A stretch of 64,000 nucleotides of DNA, from the NCBI GenBank assembly GCA_964059195.1, contig CAXKWD010000002.1:151235042-151299041 (forward strand), read 5' to 3'. A program made the translations under genes and the position numbers. Position 1 is the stretch's first letter, and every line of letters starts with the position of its first letter. Source of the stretch: Ectobius pallidus (taxonomy: Eukaryota; Arthropoda; Insecta; Blattodea; Ectobiidae). The notes beneath the pieces are model-generated. The model was not told where the DNA came from. It did no database searches and saw nothing but the letters and a program-made list of their open reading frames with translations. Below, in pieces: positions 25,585-36,165 of the stretch.

Positions 25585-26080
25585 CAGGGTCTGTCCGGAA
25601 ATTAATGTCAGTGAGTCAATTACAATAAACTTATTGATCCGGTCGGTACAATACATTCAAGAGTTCAAATTAGGTTCCTCCTGTCTCGATACGTCGCTTC
25701 CAGTGAGATTTCCAGGCATCAAAGGCATCATGGTAGGCCTTTTCCGGAATGTCCTTTAGAGTCTTGGTGCAAGCCTCTTTGACTTGTCAACTGTCCCATA
25801 ATGTCAGTGAGTCAATTAGAAGATATTTATTGATCCGATCGGTACAGTGCATTAAAGATTGCAAAATTGGTTCCTCCTGTGTGAATACATCGCTTCCAGC
25901 GAGACTTCCAGGCATCAAATGCATCATGGTAGACCTTTTCCGAAATGTTCTTTGGAGCCTTGGTGAAAGCCTCTTCATGACTTTGTCAACTGTCCCAAAG
26001 TGATGCCCTTTCATGGTGTAACCGTCAATGCCAAATTCTAAGTGGAAGTGCTCAAGAGACTCAAACGAACGCATCCGGAC
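25585..26080 (-). pseudogene. Mariner transposase C-terminal fragments, two tandem copies
   Basis: Two adjacent, diverged copies of the mariner 3' end on the minus strand. The outer one begins with the terminal repeat CAGGGTCTGTCCGGAAA preceded by TA. Translation of the inner copy shows 'GHHFGTVDKV', followed by a frame-broken version of the usual mariner C-terminus. Only the last third of a transposase is represented. Confidence 0.75.
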
Positions 26081-26091
26081 CGACTTTGCGG

Positions 26092-26310
26092 ATAATTGGA
26101 AACTTCACCACGACAACTCCTTCTTCATGACCCGTTTCCAGGCCAATTCATAGGTGCCAACGGTTCCCCAGCCGCCCTGAAGTCCTAATGTGGCTCCCCC
26201 AAGTCCTTCTTGTTCCCACACTTGAAAACTCCCATGAAAAGACATCATTTCGGGACAGTTGACATCATCGCGATGCCCAGCGAAATCTACTCAACGCAGA
26301 GATCTGAAAT
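26092..26310 (+). pseudogene. Mariner transposase catalytic-region fragment
   Basis: The plus strand encodes a broken 'LHHDN' followed by 'VPTVPQPP' and 'SPNVAPPS', the region of the second and third catalytic Asp residues of mariner. In-frame stops are present. It faces away from the neighbouring minus-strand C-terminal copies, so the region is a rearranged remnant. Confidence 0.7.
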
Positions 26311-26320
26311 TTTAAACATA

Positions 26321-26472
26321 CAGGGTCTGTCCGGAAAGTAATGTCAGTGAGTCAATTACAAGAAACTTATTGATCCGATCGGTACAATACATTCAAGAGT
26401 TCAAATTAAGTTCCTCCTGTGTCGATACGTCGCTTCCAATGAGATTTCCAGGCATCGAAGGCGTCACGGTAG
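26321..26472 (-). pseudogene. Mariner 3' end fragment, third copy
   Basis: Starts CAGGGTCTGTCCGGAAAG after TA (26319-26320) and matches 25585 onward for about 150 bp. It then runs into the Helitron 5' tract. Confidence 0.7.
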
Positions 26473-26526
26473 ACAGACAGACAGAAGGAAGGCAGACACT
26501 TCCTTTTATTAATATAGATGTAAACA

Positions 26527-26770
26527 TGCCTGGCTTATGGTGTGCAGTGGCTGTTTGCCGAAAATTCCATGTTAGCAAGAAAGGCAAGGATAATTCATAT
26601 TTCTGCATGCCGAAGGATTCGAAAATTTGAAAACAATGGCTTGTTGCTTGTCGGAAGAAAGACAAATTAAATGCAGATTTCGAGCAGAATTTATTGTGTT
26701 CACTTTACAGACGTCAGTTTTCTACGCGACTTAAACTCCAAACTTTTTGAATTAAAACCGGAAGGAAGTT
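26527..26770 (+). pseudogene. THAP zinc-finger domain, degenerate
   Basis: From ATG at 26527, the translation begins MPGLWCAVAVCRKFH, the CX3-4C start of a THAP (C2CH) DNA-binding domain. It continues with the usual 'Y-F-x-M-P-K' and, after an in-frame TGA at 26628 where a Trp or similar is expected, 'QWLVACRKKDK'. The final C-x2-H of the domain reads C-S-L-Y, so a ligand is lost. THAP domains of this kind head P-element and some hAT-related transposases. No catalytic part is recognisable downstream; 26770-28310 is AT-rich and unassigned. Confidence 0.65.
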
Positions 26771-28313
26771 AAAACCTACCTATATTTAAACTTCTACTTT
26801 TTTCGCGGATTAGGAAATTGTATATTGCACTATTATTTTATTTGACCGACCCTTATTTATTTACTTATTCATTTACTTATTACAGCTGAGCTAACGTTAC
26901 ATTTAAAACCGCGGGACAAGAAAAAGCTATTTCTCCCAGAAGCATAAGATTAAAAATAAAAGAAAGGAATTAGTAGAGTCAGTTCTTGAGGTAGGCTCAA
27001 ATTAATAAATATTTTATTGTAAAGTTACAAACTGAACGGCTAGCATGTAGGCTATATGAAATATTTAAAACAATTCTTTAGAGGGGAGACCTGTTTAAAA
27101 CTGTATAAAACAGTAACAAAACCTAATTTTTCTTAAACAGACTCATTACAAATTGTGCAACCTATAGTAAATCTTACAATGTCCGAAACCTTAACCATAG
27201 GCAGCAATAAATAATATTGTCTTTCATGCAGCCCTATTCTAGATCAGAAATATAACACAGACATTCTTTGCTTTCTGCATTTTCAAGACTTCCGCCACCC
27301 CATAAAATACTTTCTACTTTACCTAAAATATCGGACATTCAACTAATTGGGTCATAAAAAACTATAAATCCTCTTCGTGCCAGTAAATAGTCATTGTCGG
27401 TGAAAAATCTCCTATGTGCGAAGAACGAAATTTTACAGGAGTGGTAAGAAACTGTATTTGAAGTTATTTTTTGCAACAATTTACTCTAACGTATAATTAC
27501 TTTATATTTATAAAACTTCTGTGATGTAATTGTGTATTACTTGAAATATTGTTGACTTTGTATTATTTTTCATGCATAAAATATATTTTTTCCATCCACG
27601 AAAGTGACACTTAGGACATTTTGTTCGATGACATGTTAACAACTCTGATTTTAAAACATATTTATTCTACTGAACAATTTAATATAGAATCAACTTATAC
27701 AGTAATATACACTTTATTTAGGCTATTTAATCATTACTTTTACTCAGTCTTCAAACAGTGTCTCACAGAATTGTCAATAACAAGATCACAATATCCATGA
27801 TTATATCTTTCAGATTAATAAGAACTTAAACAGCATCACCATTATGTGTGAATAACATAATTAGTAATACAAAAACATTGTTGCTTTCATTGGATTTCTA
27901 ATGTCCAATCTAACACAAGCAAAATATAGGCCTATATAGCCTACAATATAATTAGATACTTAACTATAGGCTATAAATATTTAAAATAGTGATAAAAAGG
28001 GTACAATCGTTAATAAAATAGGCTACTTAGCACGGAAATGGAGTTATGAGGTTTATGTATGAAAAATTTCAAATCCTCTGCCAAAGTTTCCTCCTAATCC
28101 AGACATAGGTGAGAGAATCTAGTTGTATGGCAAAATTTTCACAGTTTTATGAATAAATCATAATATGGTCAGTATATATTACATGCAAGTTCAACACCCT
28201 CGCGTTCCAATACAAGGAAACTGGTTCGCTCCCTCGCCTCCAACCTTCCAAAAAGAGGGATTTAGCCTAAAATAGCTACTGTGCATATTGAAAGTGTATA
28301 TGTGTGTGTGTGT
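26771..28313. other. Unassigned interior of THAP/hAT-like element
   Basis: AT-rich with no ORF over about 60 codons that I recognise. It may be decayed transposase sequence plus further insertions. A (TG)n tract ends at 28313. Confidence 0.4.
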
Positions 28314-29251
28314 GGAGCTTGTTTCCAAAAGGTACTTTGGTACTTATTGGCATGAAAATATCAATTTTACAAACTCATTAAAACAGATTAAACTGATACT
28401 AAAATTTATTGGATTAGGCCTACCTAAATATTCTGAATTTCAGCTAATTATACTCTATTATAACTTAATGTGATACACCTATTACCATATAAAACAAGAG
28501 CAAAACAAACAAAAATTACTTGACCCTGCTTGATTTTAAAAACAACAGTACACCACTAAAGGAATCAAGTTTCTGCAGCTTGTCTTAGCTTCATATGAAC
28601 AATAAAGCTCCTACTCATCATAAAAAACAGAAACATTTTCACTGTCATTTTCTTCCACTTCATCAGCTGCATTGCAGTCAAGAATGCCTTTGTAAAATGG
28701 CAACTGATTCAAGTCTTTGTAGCCCATTGCTGCTAACAGTGCCACCATATCTTTCTTTTTAGCCTCTTTCTCATGGTTCTTACACTTAACCTGTCTTGCA
28801 TAGTAGGCATGTCCTATCTGAGTTTTTGGGAGAGTCTGATTTTGCATAAGATCAAAATTTATAGTTATTGCATCTGGTGGACACTGGTTCATGTTTTGAA
28901 AGAAAGCTTTAGCTCTATGTTTGTGGACAAGTTTTTGTACAACAAACTACAGGCATGTGACGTCACTTAGCCAAATGAGAAGCAAGAACGCTCTATGACG
29001 TATTTGTTCGGCCATGATATTTCACCAATGGAACGTGAGAAAGGATTTGGTACTTTTTGTCACGAAACTGTGGAGGGATGTGGTACTTTTTGCTACAAAA
29101 CTCAATCTTCCAAGCCCTCTAGCAATGAGATTTGGTACTTTTTGGCGATTTTAAACACTGACTATGATTGTGTGGCTAGCCAAGAATATGCTGCCACCTG
29201 TAACTCATTTTTTGAATTTTTTGGATTTGGTACCTTTTGGAAACAAGCTCC
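28314..29251. mobile_element. Unclassified TIR element, 0.94 kb
   Basis: Ends are perfect inverted repeats starting GGAGCTTGTTTCCAAAAGGT. Subterminal 'tttggtactttttg' repeats occur near 29049, 29080 and 29132, and a variant at 28330-28349. It sits at a (TG)n tract and no target duplication is visible. It carries one minus-strand ORF (28611-28892). Confidence 0.7.
28611..28892 (-). pseudogene. Remnant of transposon-encoded protein (FDLM family)
   Basis: 93 residues. The N-terminal part 'INFDLMQNQTLPKTQ' followed by 'YYARQ' resembles a motif I recall from a large set of arthropod transposon-encoded DDE-type proteins (FDLx...LPxP...YYxRQ). A jump then leads to a lysine-rich stretch and a C-terminal 'LPFYKGI' motif from much later in that family, suggesting an internal deletion. 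The acidic tail ends in a stop at 28611. Function of this copy is unlikely; family recognition is from memory and uncertain. Confidence 0.5.
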
Positions 29252-29699
29252 TCATATATACTCCTATATTTTTCTTTAAATAATCTAATATTAATAATTC
29301 ATAACATAAATAACATACTGTTTAATATTAAAATACGAAATAGAATTGTACCATATAACAGTTATAAGTATTGATGCTTCGTTATAATGCAAATTCTTTT
29401 AAAACAATTGAAAACTGAGAGGTTCGAATGTTTTCAAAAGATCCATAAAACTGAATGACTGGCCTGATTAATTGCTTATTTGGAATTTTCTGGACGAAAT
29501 CCTTCCTGACCTTCCTGACATTCCTTTAGGCTGCTAGCTATTATCACATTGACCACTCTGGTTTGTCCTTGAAGTTTTTATTGTATCGAATCCTAGTTTA
29601 GCCTTGGACTGCCCCGGCTAGCAATTCTGCGGCGACTTTGAGTAGCGGTTGCTGGCTCGCTGCATACGCAATGGAGCATTTATAAAATATGTTTCACGG

Positions 29700-29905
29700 A
29701 GCAAGACTGCAAGAGTCTTGCGGTTCGGTCTTGTTCTAGCCGGAGTTTTGCAGGCTTGGTCTTGGTCTTGGTCTCGTTCTTGCATGCTCGGTGTTGGTCT
29801 TGGTCTTGGTCTTGCTAACGCAGATGCAGTCTTGGTCTTGGTCTCGTTCTTGCATTTTATGCAAGACCAAGACCAAGACTGCAAGACCAAGACCGGTCTC
29901 GCTCA
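29700..29905 (+). repeat. Subterminal CTTGGT/ACCAAG repeats, right end
   Basis: Dense 'cttggt' hexamers switching to 'accaag' on the same strand near 29863, just inside the right terminus. ORFs crossing this block are composition artefacts. Confidence 0.7.
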
Positions 29906-29919
29906 TCACTATTTCCAAC

Positions 29920-30547
29920 CGGGTGAGTTGGAGGATTGGTTCCAAGCTTTCACACGAGTACCACTGGTTGACACTTTCTCTACTGGAACCTCACTTCTCA
30001 CCGAACGCAATCGAGCTGTATAATTACGCTCTCACACCCACCTATTTCCTGTATGATGGGCAGTGCTTTGAGCAGCAGGATGGTGTAGCCATGGGTTCCC
30101 CGTTCTCCCCAGCCATAACGAACTTCTACGTGTAGTCTTTTGAACATCTGACCCTAGAAAAGACTATCTACAAGCCGAAGCATTTTTCCGTTACGTAGAT
30201 GACACATTCGTGTATCACCGCACGGCGCCGAAAAAATGGACGCATTCCTTCATGTATACCCACTTCACTATGGAAACAGAAAAAGACGGCAATCTTCAAT
30301 TTTTAGATGTTCTCATCAGTAGACGGTCTGACAGAACCCTGGCACACAGCGTCTACCGGAAACCAACGCACACTGATCTCTATCCCAATGCCCATAGCCA
30401 TCACCATCCGGCACAGAAGCCAGGAATACTCAGAACCCTCGTCCATAGAGCCAGAGCAGTTTCAGACTCCGTCAGCTTGCCAAAAGAAATCAGTCACCTG
30501 AAAACTACCTTCCGCCAGAATTCCTACAGCCAGAGGGACATCAAATG
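29920..30547 (+). pseudogene. Penelope-like reverse transcriptase, C-terminal half
   Basis: Seen across two frames: 'DGVAMGSPFSPAITNFYV' (RT motif near 30078-30132), a stop codon, then the catalytic box YVDD at 30192-30203. Next come 'FLDVLISRR', 'YRKPTHTDLYPNAHSHH' and an Arg-rich stretch ending at the insertion point. This order is that of Penelope-like elements, which prime on DNA breaks or chromosome ends using a telomerase-related RT. The N-terminal RT domain is missing. The coding path is interrupted here by a CR1-like insertion and resumes at 35876. Confidence 0.85.
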
Positions 30548-30556
30548 AACGACAAG

Positions 30557-31069
30557 ATGGCGCCGATTAGTACGGACGACGTTGTCTCATCTCCAATAAA
30601 AAGTAAAGTTTTATTAATTATTAAGTGTTTTAAATGTCATGGGAATGTGCGCAATGGTATTCTATGCGAAACATGTGACTTTTGGTATCATTTTAGATAC
30701 GCAAACATTGAAAGAAATTATATACCAGGTGATAATTCCGACTGGTCGTGTCCTAACTGTGCTGCTGATACATGCCATAATGAATCTGCAATCAAATCGA
30801 CGAAAAACTGTGCAACTTTAGAAGCCATTGTAACAGCCTTGAAGGAAGAGAATCTATTCCTGATGGAGGAGAATAGGAGAATTAAAAAGTCGTGTGAAAA
30901 TATTGACTTTGAACTTAGTAATAGGTTAGTGAGTGATGATGACCCATTGAGTGAATTTAGGCCTAGATTTCTTGACGAAACTGAATGGCCTAGTCTTAAT
31001 ACAGTGAATCAAAAGTGGGAAAAAATACATTCTAGAAGGACTGCAAGGTTAAAAAAACTTGAAAGTTAA
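30557..31069 (+). CDS. CR1-like ORF1, PHD-like zinc finger and coiled coil
   Basis: An open frame of about 170 residues from the element's own ATG (30557). It contains 'KCFKCHGNVRNG', 'LCETCDFWYHF' and 'WSCPNCAAD', a C4-H-C3 PHD-like arrangement (residues about 20-75), then a Glu/Lys-rich coiled coil (about 100-120). In CR1 elements ORF1 proteins bind nucleic acid. The esterase half that normally follows in the same ORF is in separate frames after 31069, so this is a truncated product. The ATG at 30545 is in frame but lies in the target duplication. Confidence 0.7.
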   Translation: MAPISTDDVVSSPIKSKVLLIIKCFKCHGNVRNGILCETCDFWYHFRYANIERNYIPGDNSDWSCPNCAADTCHNESAIKSTKNCATLEAIVTALKEENLFLMEENRRIKKSCENIDFELSNRLVSDDDPLSEFRPRFLDETEWPSLNTVNQKWEKIHSRRTARLKKLES

Positions 31070-31199
31070 TCTGAATAAAGAACACTTATTACAGTCGCAT
31101 AGGTGTACTGGAAAATGAAGACATGTGTAAATCAAGTGATTCTAGTGAGGTTAGAATACCCCCACCCAAGTCTAACAGTAAATAGAAAGAATATGCTAG

Positions 31200-31800
31200 G
31201 CCCATGAACATTCACTTGTGTACTGACAGTCAAGGTAGGAATGTTTATGAGGACATTTTAAGGAACAGTAACCACAAAGTGATTAGTTTTGTTAAACCTG
31301 GGCTATGTTTTGTGAAGTAACACGTGAAGCTGTAGATAACACAAATTGTGATAGTGATATTTTCGTGTTACTGGCAGGATCAAACGATGTTGCCAGAAAT
31401 GAAACCAAGGGGTCTATATCCTCGTTGAAGAAAAGACTATTTAATATGCGGAATGCCATATTAGTCTGTGTTTTTTCTGTTCCGAGTCGGCATGATCTTC
31501 CAGTATGGTCAGTAGTAAACCAGGAAGTGAGTAAAGCAAACTCCGAAATGTCCAAAGTGTATAGTCATTTCAAAAATGTAAATTATATAGATTTAAGCAA
31601 TATAGGAAGGAGGCTGTATACGGACCTGGCTTCCATCTTAATAGATTCGGGAAAATGCTTATTAGTCATAAGATTGTGGAACTAGTCAATGATTATGTAC
31701 AAGATGAGTTAGTTAGGGAAAAAGAACAGAACATTATTACTTTAAATTGGACCAATGGTTTTTTAGAGGAGCAAAAGAGCCCTCATAAATGACTTAATGA
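31200..31800 (+). pseudogene. CR1-like ORF1 esterase (SGNH) part
   Basis: Fragments show 'LCTDSQGRNV' (block I Ser) and 'FVLLAGSNDV' (block III Gly-x-Asn-Asp), the signature of the SGNH/GDSL hydrolase domain found in CR1 ORF1. The first piece begins near 31204. The main open part is 31305-31685, with a frame change near its end ('DLSNIGRRL'). The role of the domain in transposition is unsettled. Confidence 0.65.
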
Positions 31801-31925
31801 ATTTGGAGACACATAGATCCAGAACGAACACAGGTAAAATAGGCCCAAGGTCGAACTTCGAACCTGCAAATAGATGTAATTGGAACAGTCAACATAACAT
31901 AACCTCTGAAGATGTAAGTACTATA

Positions 31926-32846
31926 GGTCAACATCCCATTATCTTAAATATAATGCAAATCAACATTCAATGCTTACGTAATAAACTATTTGAACTAGAA
32001 CATCTTGCAGCCACTGAAGAAGTGGACATAATCTGCATTAGTGAGCATTGGCTACTGGAAAACCAAATCTCTCTCTTTACGCCCCAAGGCTTTAGTGCTG
32101 CTAGTTTTGGGTGTCGTAAATTTACAAAAACTGGCGGTGTAGGAATTTTTTACTAAGAGCACATTGCAGTTTACTGAAATTGATCTAACACAATATTATA
32201 CTGAACGACACTTTGAAATTTCCTGCTTTAGATTAAAACAGTTAAATTTGGCAGTTTTATCTCTGTATAGAGCTCTCTGTGGAGATATTAAACTATTTTT
32301 TGAAACTTTTGAAAAAGCCATAAGAGAATTCTACGGATCACACAAAAAGTAATAATTTGTGCTGATTTCAATATTCAGTTTCTCAGAGTTAATGAACCTA
32401 CGACAATTACATTTCTCAACATCTTACGTTCTCTAAACTTAACTATTACTAATAAGCATCCAACTCGTATGAATTCTTGTCTTGATAATATTATTGTCAA
32501 TTTTTCTGAGTCATGTTATGATTTACAGTTATTAAATGCAGGTATCTCTGATCATAATCCTCTACTCCTTAAAATTAAATTTAATAATGCAACTTTCAAC
32601 ATTAATGCCATTATGTCTGAGACTTCTCAAAAGTATCTTATTCATAAGCAAAATAATGAACGAATTACTACTTTTAGAGCTTGTCTAGAGAAAGAGAATT
32701 GGGATATGATTGACTCTTACAGAAACGACATAATTGACATAAACACTTTGTTTGATGAGTTTTTAAAAATGTATGTTGATCTTTGGCAATTTTCATCTCC
32801 TCTTGTAAAGCTTAGTACAAAAAAAAAAGCAATCAGAAAAATTTAA
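31926..32846 (+). pseudogene. CR1-like ORF2 endonuclease part
   Basis: Starts 'ILNIMQINIQCLRNK' with 'VDIICISEHWL' (catalytic Glu) and later 'SCLDNIIVNF' and 'GISDHNPLLLKI' (catalytic SDH), an apurinic-type endonuclease domain that nicks the target DNA. Stops and frameshifts occur near 32155 and 32350. Confidence 0.75.
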
Positions 32847-33120
32847 CTGGTACACAGAAGAGCTAAAAAATGCTAGAGAGAAAATGTTAAGTTATTACCA
32901 AGTTTATAAGAACCTATTAAGGGGTAAATCTGAGCACAATGAGGCTTAGAGAGAAACCTATGAAAACTTCGTCGAAAGGGCTAGTAATAAATGTAAAGCT
33001 GCGTGGAAGGTGATTTCCACAAAAACACAATCTAAAACTTGCAAAAATGAAATCCCATTGGATCCTGATGAGCTTAATAATTATTTTGTGCACTCAGTCA
33101 CAGATATTCAAAATCCGGGG

Positions 33121-33369
33121 TGCTCGGGCAAAGAGGGTTAAGTCCACTTTCTTGTTACTGAGAATTAGAGTGACTTAACACACTATACCAGCCCAACATA
33201 GCTTTAGAGATGAATACGTAAACCCATGAGGCACACATCCATAACTACCGTACAATTTTGAATATGACTTACTGGACTTACCACAAATGTAGAGAACATT
33301 TTTATCTATAACTCTATGGACATATCTCAATTTTTTAGGATGGTGGACTTAACTCTCTTTGCCCGCGCA
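33121..33369. mobile_element. MITE inside CR1-like LINE
   Basis: 249 bp with inverted repeats of about 26 bp, each reading CGGGCAAAGAG(G/A)GTTAAG inward. It interrupts the LINE between the endonuclease and RT parts, next to a (TA)n tract (33370-33412). No coding sequence. Confidence 0.7.
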
Positions 33370-33509
33370 AATATAATATATATATATATGTATATTATAT
33401 ATATATATGTATTACTAACATCTCGGCGGTCAGCTTATTGGAAAATCTGTAACTACGGGACCTCAGTTCCAATGGACCAACATCACTTCAGGGGAGGTGA
33501 TTAAGATAA

Positions 33510-34922
33510 TTTTTTAGTGAAAGAAACCATTAATTATATATGTGAACCGTTAGCTTTTGTACTAAATCAGTGTCTAGCACATGGGTATTTTTCTGATTTG
33601 CTAAAAATCTCTAAAGTAATACCGGTCTATAAGAAGGGGGACAAATCTCTTCTAAAAATTATCGCCCGATCTCAATTGTACCTATTTTTTCCCAGTTTTC
33701 GAATCACTAATATATGTACAACTTAGCTCGCACCTTGAAGGGAATAGTTTGACCACTAAGAAACAGCATGGTTTCCGAACTAGTATGTCCACAACATCTG
33801 CTGTTCTTAATCTGGCTGATAATATACTTGAGGTGTTTGAAAGTAAAGATCATGTTTCCTTAATGCTTTGTGACTTAAGCAAAGCACTTGACTGTACAGA
33901 CCACGATATTTTAATACAAAAATTAGTTCATTATGGCCTCTTGGAAAATTCGGTAAAATTAATAGTCTTACTAAACTAATCGCAAACAGTATGTCCTTGT
34001 AAATAACAATTCTTCTTCTAACCTCGTAGTAAAAACTGTAGTTCCACAGCGGTCTGTCTTGGGACCTTTTCTTTTTTTAATCTTTATAAATGACCTACCT
34101 TCCAATCTTACAAACTAAAGTTATTATCTATGCAGATGATACAACACTCTTCTCATCTCATAGGAATTTGGTGAGCCTTGAGGAGAACATGGAGGCGGGT
34201 CATAATTTAGCTAGTAATTGGTTCTCGCCAAACAAATTGTTGTGCGACAGGGATAAGCTCAACAAATTCTTCTCTGTTTATCAGAAAACAGGGAGAGTCA
34301 ATCTGTTTGCTTACTTGGATTTCATTTTGATAATGAATTAAACTGGAAATTGCATGTAAATACTGTATGTAAAAAATATCTAGAGTGACATATCTTATGT
34401 GGAAATTGAGATATTTTGTCGGGAATGAAATCTTAAGAATAGACTATTTTGCCATTTTTCAGTTCCACATATCCTATGGAATACTTATATGGGGACATTC
34501 TGTTGCAGTTAATGATATTCTAATAATCCAGAAAAAAAATTATAAGAACGAAAACTAGAAGTAGGCATCTTGAACATTGTATGCCCCTTTTATCGAACTT
34601 AAATTCATGACGGTGATTAATCTTTATATCTACCGTATATTAACATAATACTAAATCACATATTACAGAATTTAGCAGAGAAGATTTTCATATGCATGAC
34701 ATCAGAGGGAGAAGTAAGATCAACATACCTCATCATAGGTTAGCCAAAACTGGTAATTCTTTAAAAATCAACTACTGTGTAAAATCTTTTAATAGGCTAC
34801 CTGACACAGCAAACATAACTACTTTTAAGGAATTCAAATTAACTGTCAGTACTTGGCTCATTAACAATCCTTTTTATTCTACACAAGAGTTTCTTGACAG
34901 TGAACTGGATATAGAGTTTTAA
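33510..34922 (+). pseudogene. CR1-like ORF2 reverse transcriptase part
   Basis: Fragments in order: 'VIPVYKKGDKS' (33615-33650), 'KKQHGFRTSMSTTSAVLNL' (33755-33815), 'CDLSKALDCTDHDIL' (33870-33915), 'VIIYADDTTLFSS' (catalytic YADD, about 34120-34160), then thumb and connection fragments and the C-terminal 'SWLINNPFY'-like end closing at 34922. Multiple frameshifts make it non-functional. Confidence 0.8.
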
Positions 34923-34945
34923 ATACTGTTTGACATGTATTGTAT

Positions 34946-35725
34946 TGTCACAATGCCATGATTGCCTAGAGATTACGAAAAACGACAGACGTCTGGAAAG
35001 ATCGCGGCCCCCTATTGGACGGAAGGGAGGCGAGCGCTGGTGGGCGTTACACGGCGCAGCGTGTGGGCCGCGCTCCGTGGGGGAAGACCTGTAGGGAGGA
35101 GCTGCGCGCTAAGGGGCGTGAGCGAGCGCCGCCACAGAATTCCAGATCATACGCGGGCAGAACCTTCGCGGCGTCATCTCCAGAACATTCGTCAAGGCTA
35201 TATAAGGGCGCGAGCAAGCCGACGCAGGCAGTCAGTCAGTGAGAGTCAATCCGTGAGTAGTGAGAGTCAGAGCCGCAGAGTCAGTCAGAGTGTGGACAGT
35301 GAACTGGACGGAGTGAACCGATCAGAGCGCCCTCAAGTAACTGTGACTTGAGGAGCCGAGGAGCCATCGACTGGAGGGACTAGTGAACGGAAGAACTAGT
35401 CAACGGGAACTAGTGACCGGAGGGACTAGTGAACGGAAGAGCTGGTGAACTGAACTGGACTGGACTGGGACAGTGCCGTTCCGGTCAACTCAGCGCGACG
35501 GGAGGATCGTGCAGCGGCAGCGAGGACTGCGGAGTTGACCGACGTGGCGTGGAACTACCTCGACATTAAGCCATCTTGACTAGAGAGTCCGCACAGTGTG
35601 TGCGACGGAGAACATTCAGGAGTTTTCTAGTTGTATAGAGCCCTGTTATCGGAAATAAAGGAATCTCCATTCTTCAATTGGAAAATAAGTGTCCTGATTT
35701 CAAACCCCGACGAGCCCTTCTTACA
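34946..35725 (+). mobile_element. Solo LTR, 780 bp
   Basis: Begins TGTCACAATGCC, ends CTTCTTACA, and is flanked by GTAT (34942-34945 and 35726-35729). It is GC-rich, unlike the surrounding LINE. A TATA box (CTATATAAGG, near 35200) is followed about 30 bp later by a 'cagtcagtcagtgagagtca' initiator-like run. Internal short repeats of 'ggactagtgaacggaag' (35380-35450) precede a polyadenylation-like 'ggaaataaagg' near 35652. A related, truncated LTR is at 58893-59611. Solo LTRs arise by recombination between the two LTRs of one element. Confidence 0.8.
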
Positions 35726-35875
35726 GTATATTATTATAACACTTTTATATTTCAGTTTAAACATATTATCTAAATGTAAATATATATTAAGTTTTACTGT
35801 AACACTGACACTGCTTATTTCTATGTATTAATGTAGATCAATGGTAATAAAGATTGAGATTGAGATTTAGAAATG

Positions 35876-36165
35876 GGCCCTAAAACACACCACTGACACT
35901 CTTCCGCCAGCCACTGAACCCACATCCCGCCGAGCCTACATTCCTTTCTTTCCTCCCGTTTCCAACAAAATTTCCAGACTTCTAGCCAAGCACAATATCA
36001 AGATCGACCATCTACCCCCTCCGAAAATACAGCAGATGGTACGCCCCGTGAAGGATTCAGGAGTCTACCAAATTCCCTGCGAATGTGGAGATGTCTACAT
36101 TGGACAGACGGGCCGCACCGTAGAGGAAAGATGATACGAACATCGCAGATGCATCAGGCTGTATA
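35876..36165 (+). pseudogene. Penelope-like GIY-YIG endonuclease, N-terminal part
   Basis: Continues the Penelope frame after the LINE. A linker contains 'ISRLLAKHN'-like sequence (in a shifted frame), then 'GVYQIPCECGDVYIGQTGR' (36058-36113), the GIY-YIG core with the Cys pair typical of Penelope endonucleases, then 'VEER' and an arginine helix. It is cut by the R1-type insertion. Confidence 0.8.

Larger units (their letters stand above)
24827..26518 (-). mobile_element. Helitron, minus strand, nested in THAP/hAT-like element
   Basis: The minus-strand 5' end is A|TCTATATTAATAAAAGGAAG at 26518, followed by a (CTGT)n-like tract. The 3' end is a GC hairpin (CGCGGGcgaaGCCGCGGG-type) then CATG and CTAG|T at 24827. 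Insertion between A and T without duplication is the Helitron rule. The 3' terminal segment is present twice in tandem (24827-25150 and 25158-25380). No Rep/helicase ORF is present, so it is non-autonomous, and it carries mariner fragments. Confidence 0.8.
24394..29911 (+). mobile_element. THAP-type hAT-like DNA transposon
   Basis: Terminal inverted repeats begin TAGTGATGTGC at the left and, on the complement at the right, TAGTGATGAGC. The 8 bp target duplication is CTTCCAAC (24386-24393) and TTTCCAAC (29912-29919), inside Penelope sequence. Both subterminal zones are filled with CTTGGT/ACCAAG repeats (24404-24580 and 29700-29905). A degenerate THAP-like domain starts at 26527, and the sequence upstream is continuous with the left end once the nested Helitron is removed. 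An 8 bp duplication with TAGTGATG ends suits hAT; THAP plus hAT is known from the THAP12/P52rIPK-like family. The P superfamily is the alternative. Confidence 0.7.
30548..35870 (+). mobile_element. CR1-like LINE, near full length, degraded
   Basis: Flanked by AAATG (30543-30547 and 35871-35875) inside the Penelope coding sequence; joining the flanks restores continuity of the Penelope frame. Its 5' end reads AACGACAAGATGGCG and its 3' end is a short TTGAGA/ATTGAGA repeat after an AATAAA, as in many CR1 and Jockey-group LINEs. It holds ORF1 (PHD-like finger plus SGNH-type esterase) and ORF2 (endonuclease plus RT) with many stops. It was later entered by a MITE (33121-33369) and by an LTR element now a solo LTR (34946-35725). 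Confidence 0.85.

Noticed and set aside
24827..26518. Treating 24827-25380 as a separate satellite
   Set aside because: The hairpin plus CTAG|T and the matching A|TC end at 26518 explain it as duplicated Helitron 3' termini.
29618..30023. ORFs with repeated Leu-Val-Leu or Asp-Gln-Asp-Gln across 29700-29905
   Set aside because: They are translations of the CTTGGT/ACCAAG subterminal repeat, not genes.
31305..31685. A host esterase gene
   Set aside because: SGNH motifs lie between a PHD-like ORF1 start and a LINE endonuclease in the order of CR1 ORF1, inside a TSD-bounded element.
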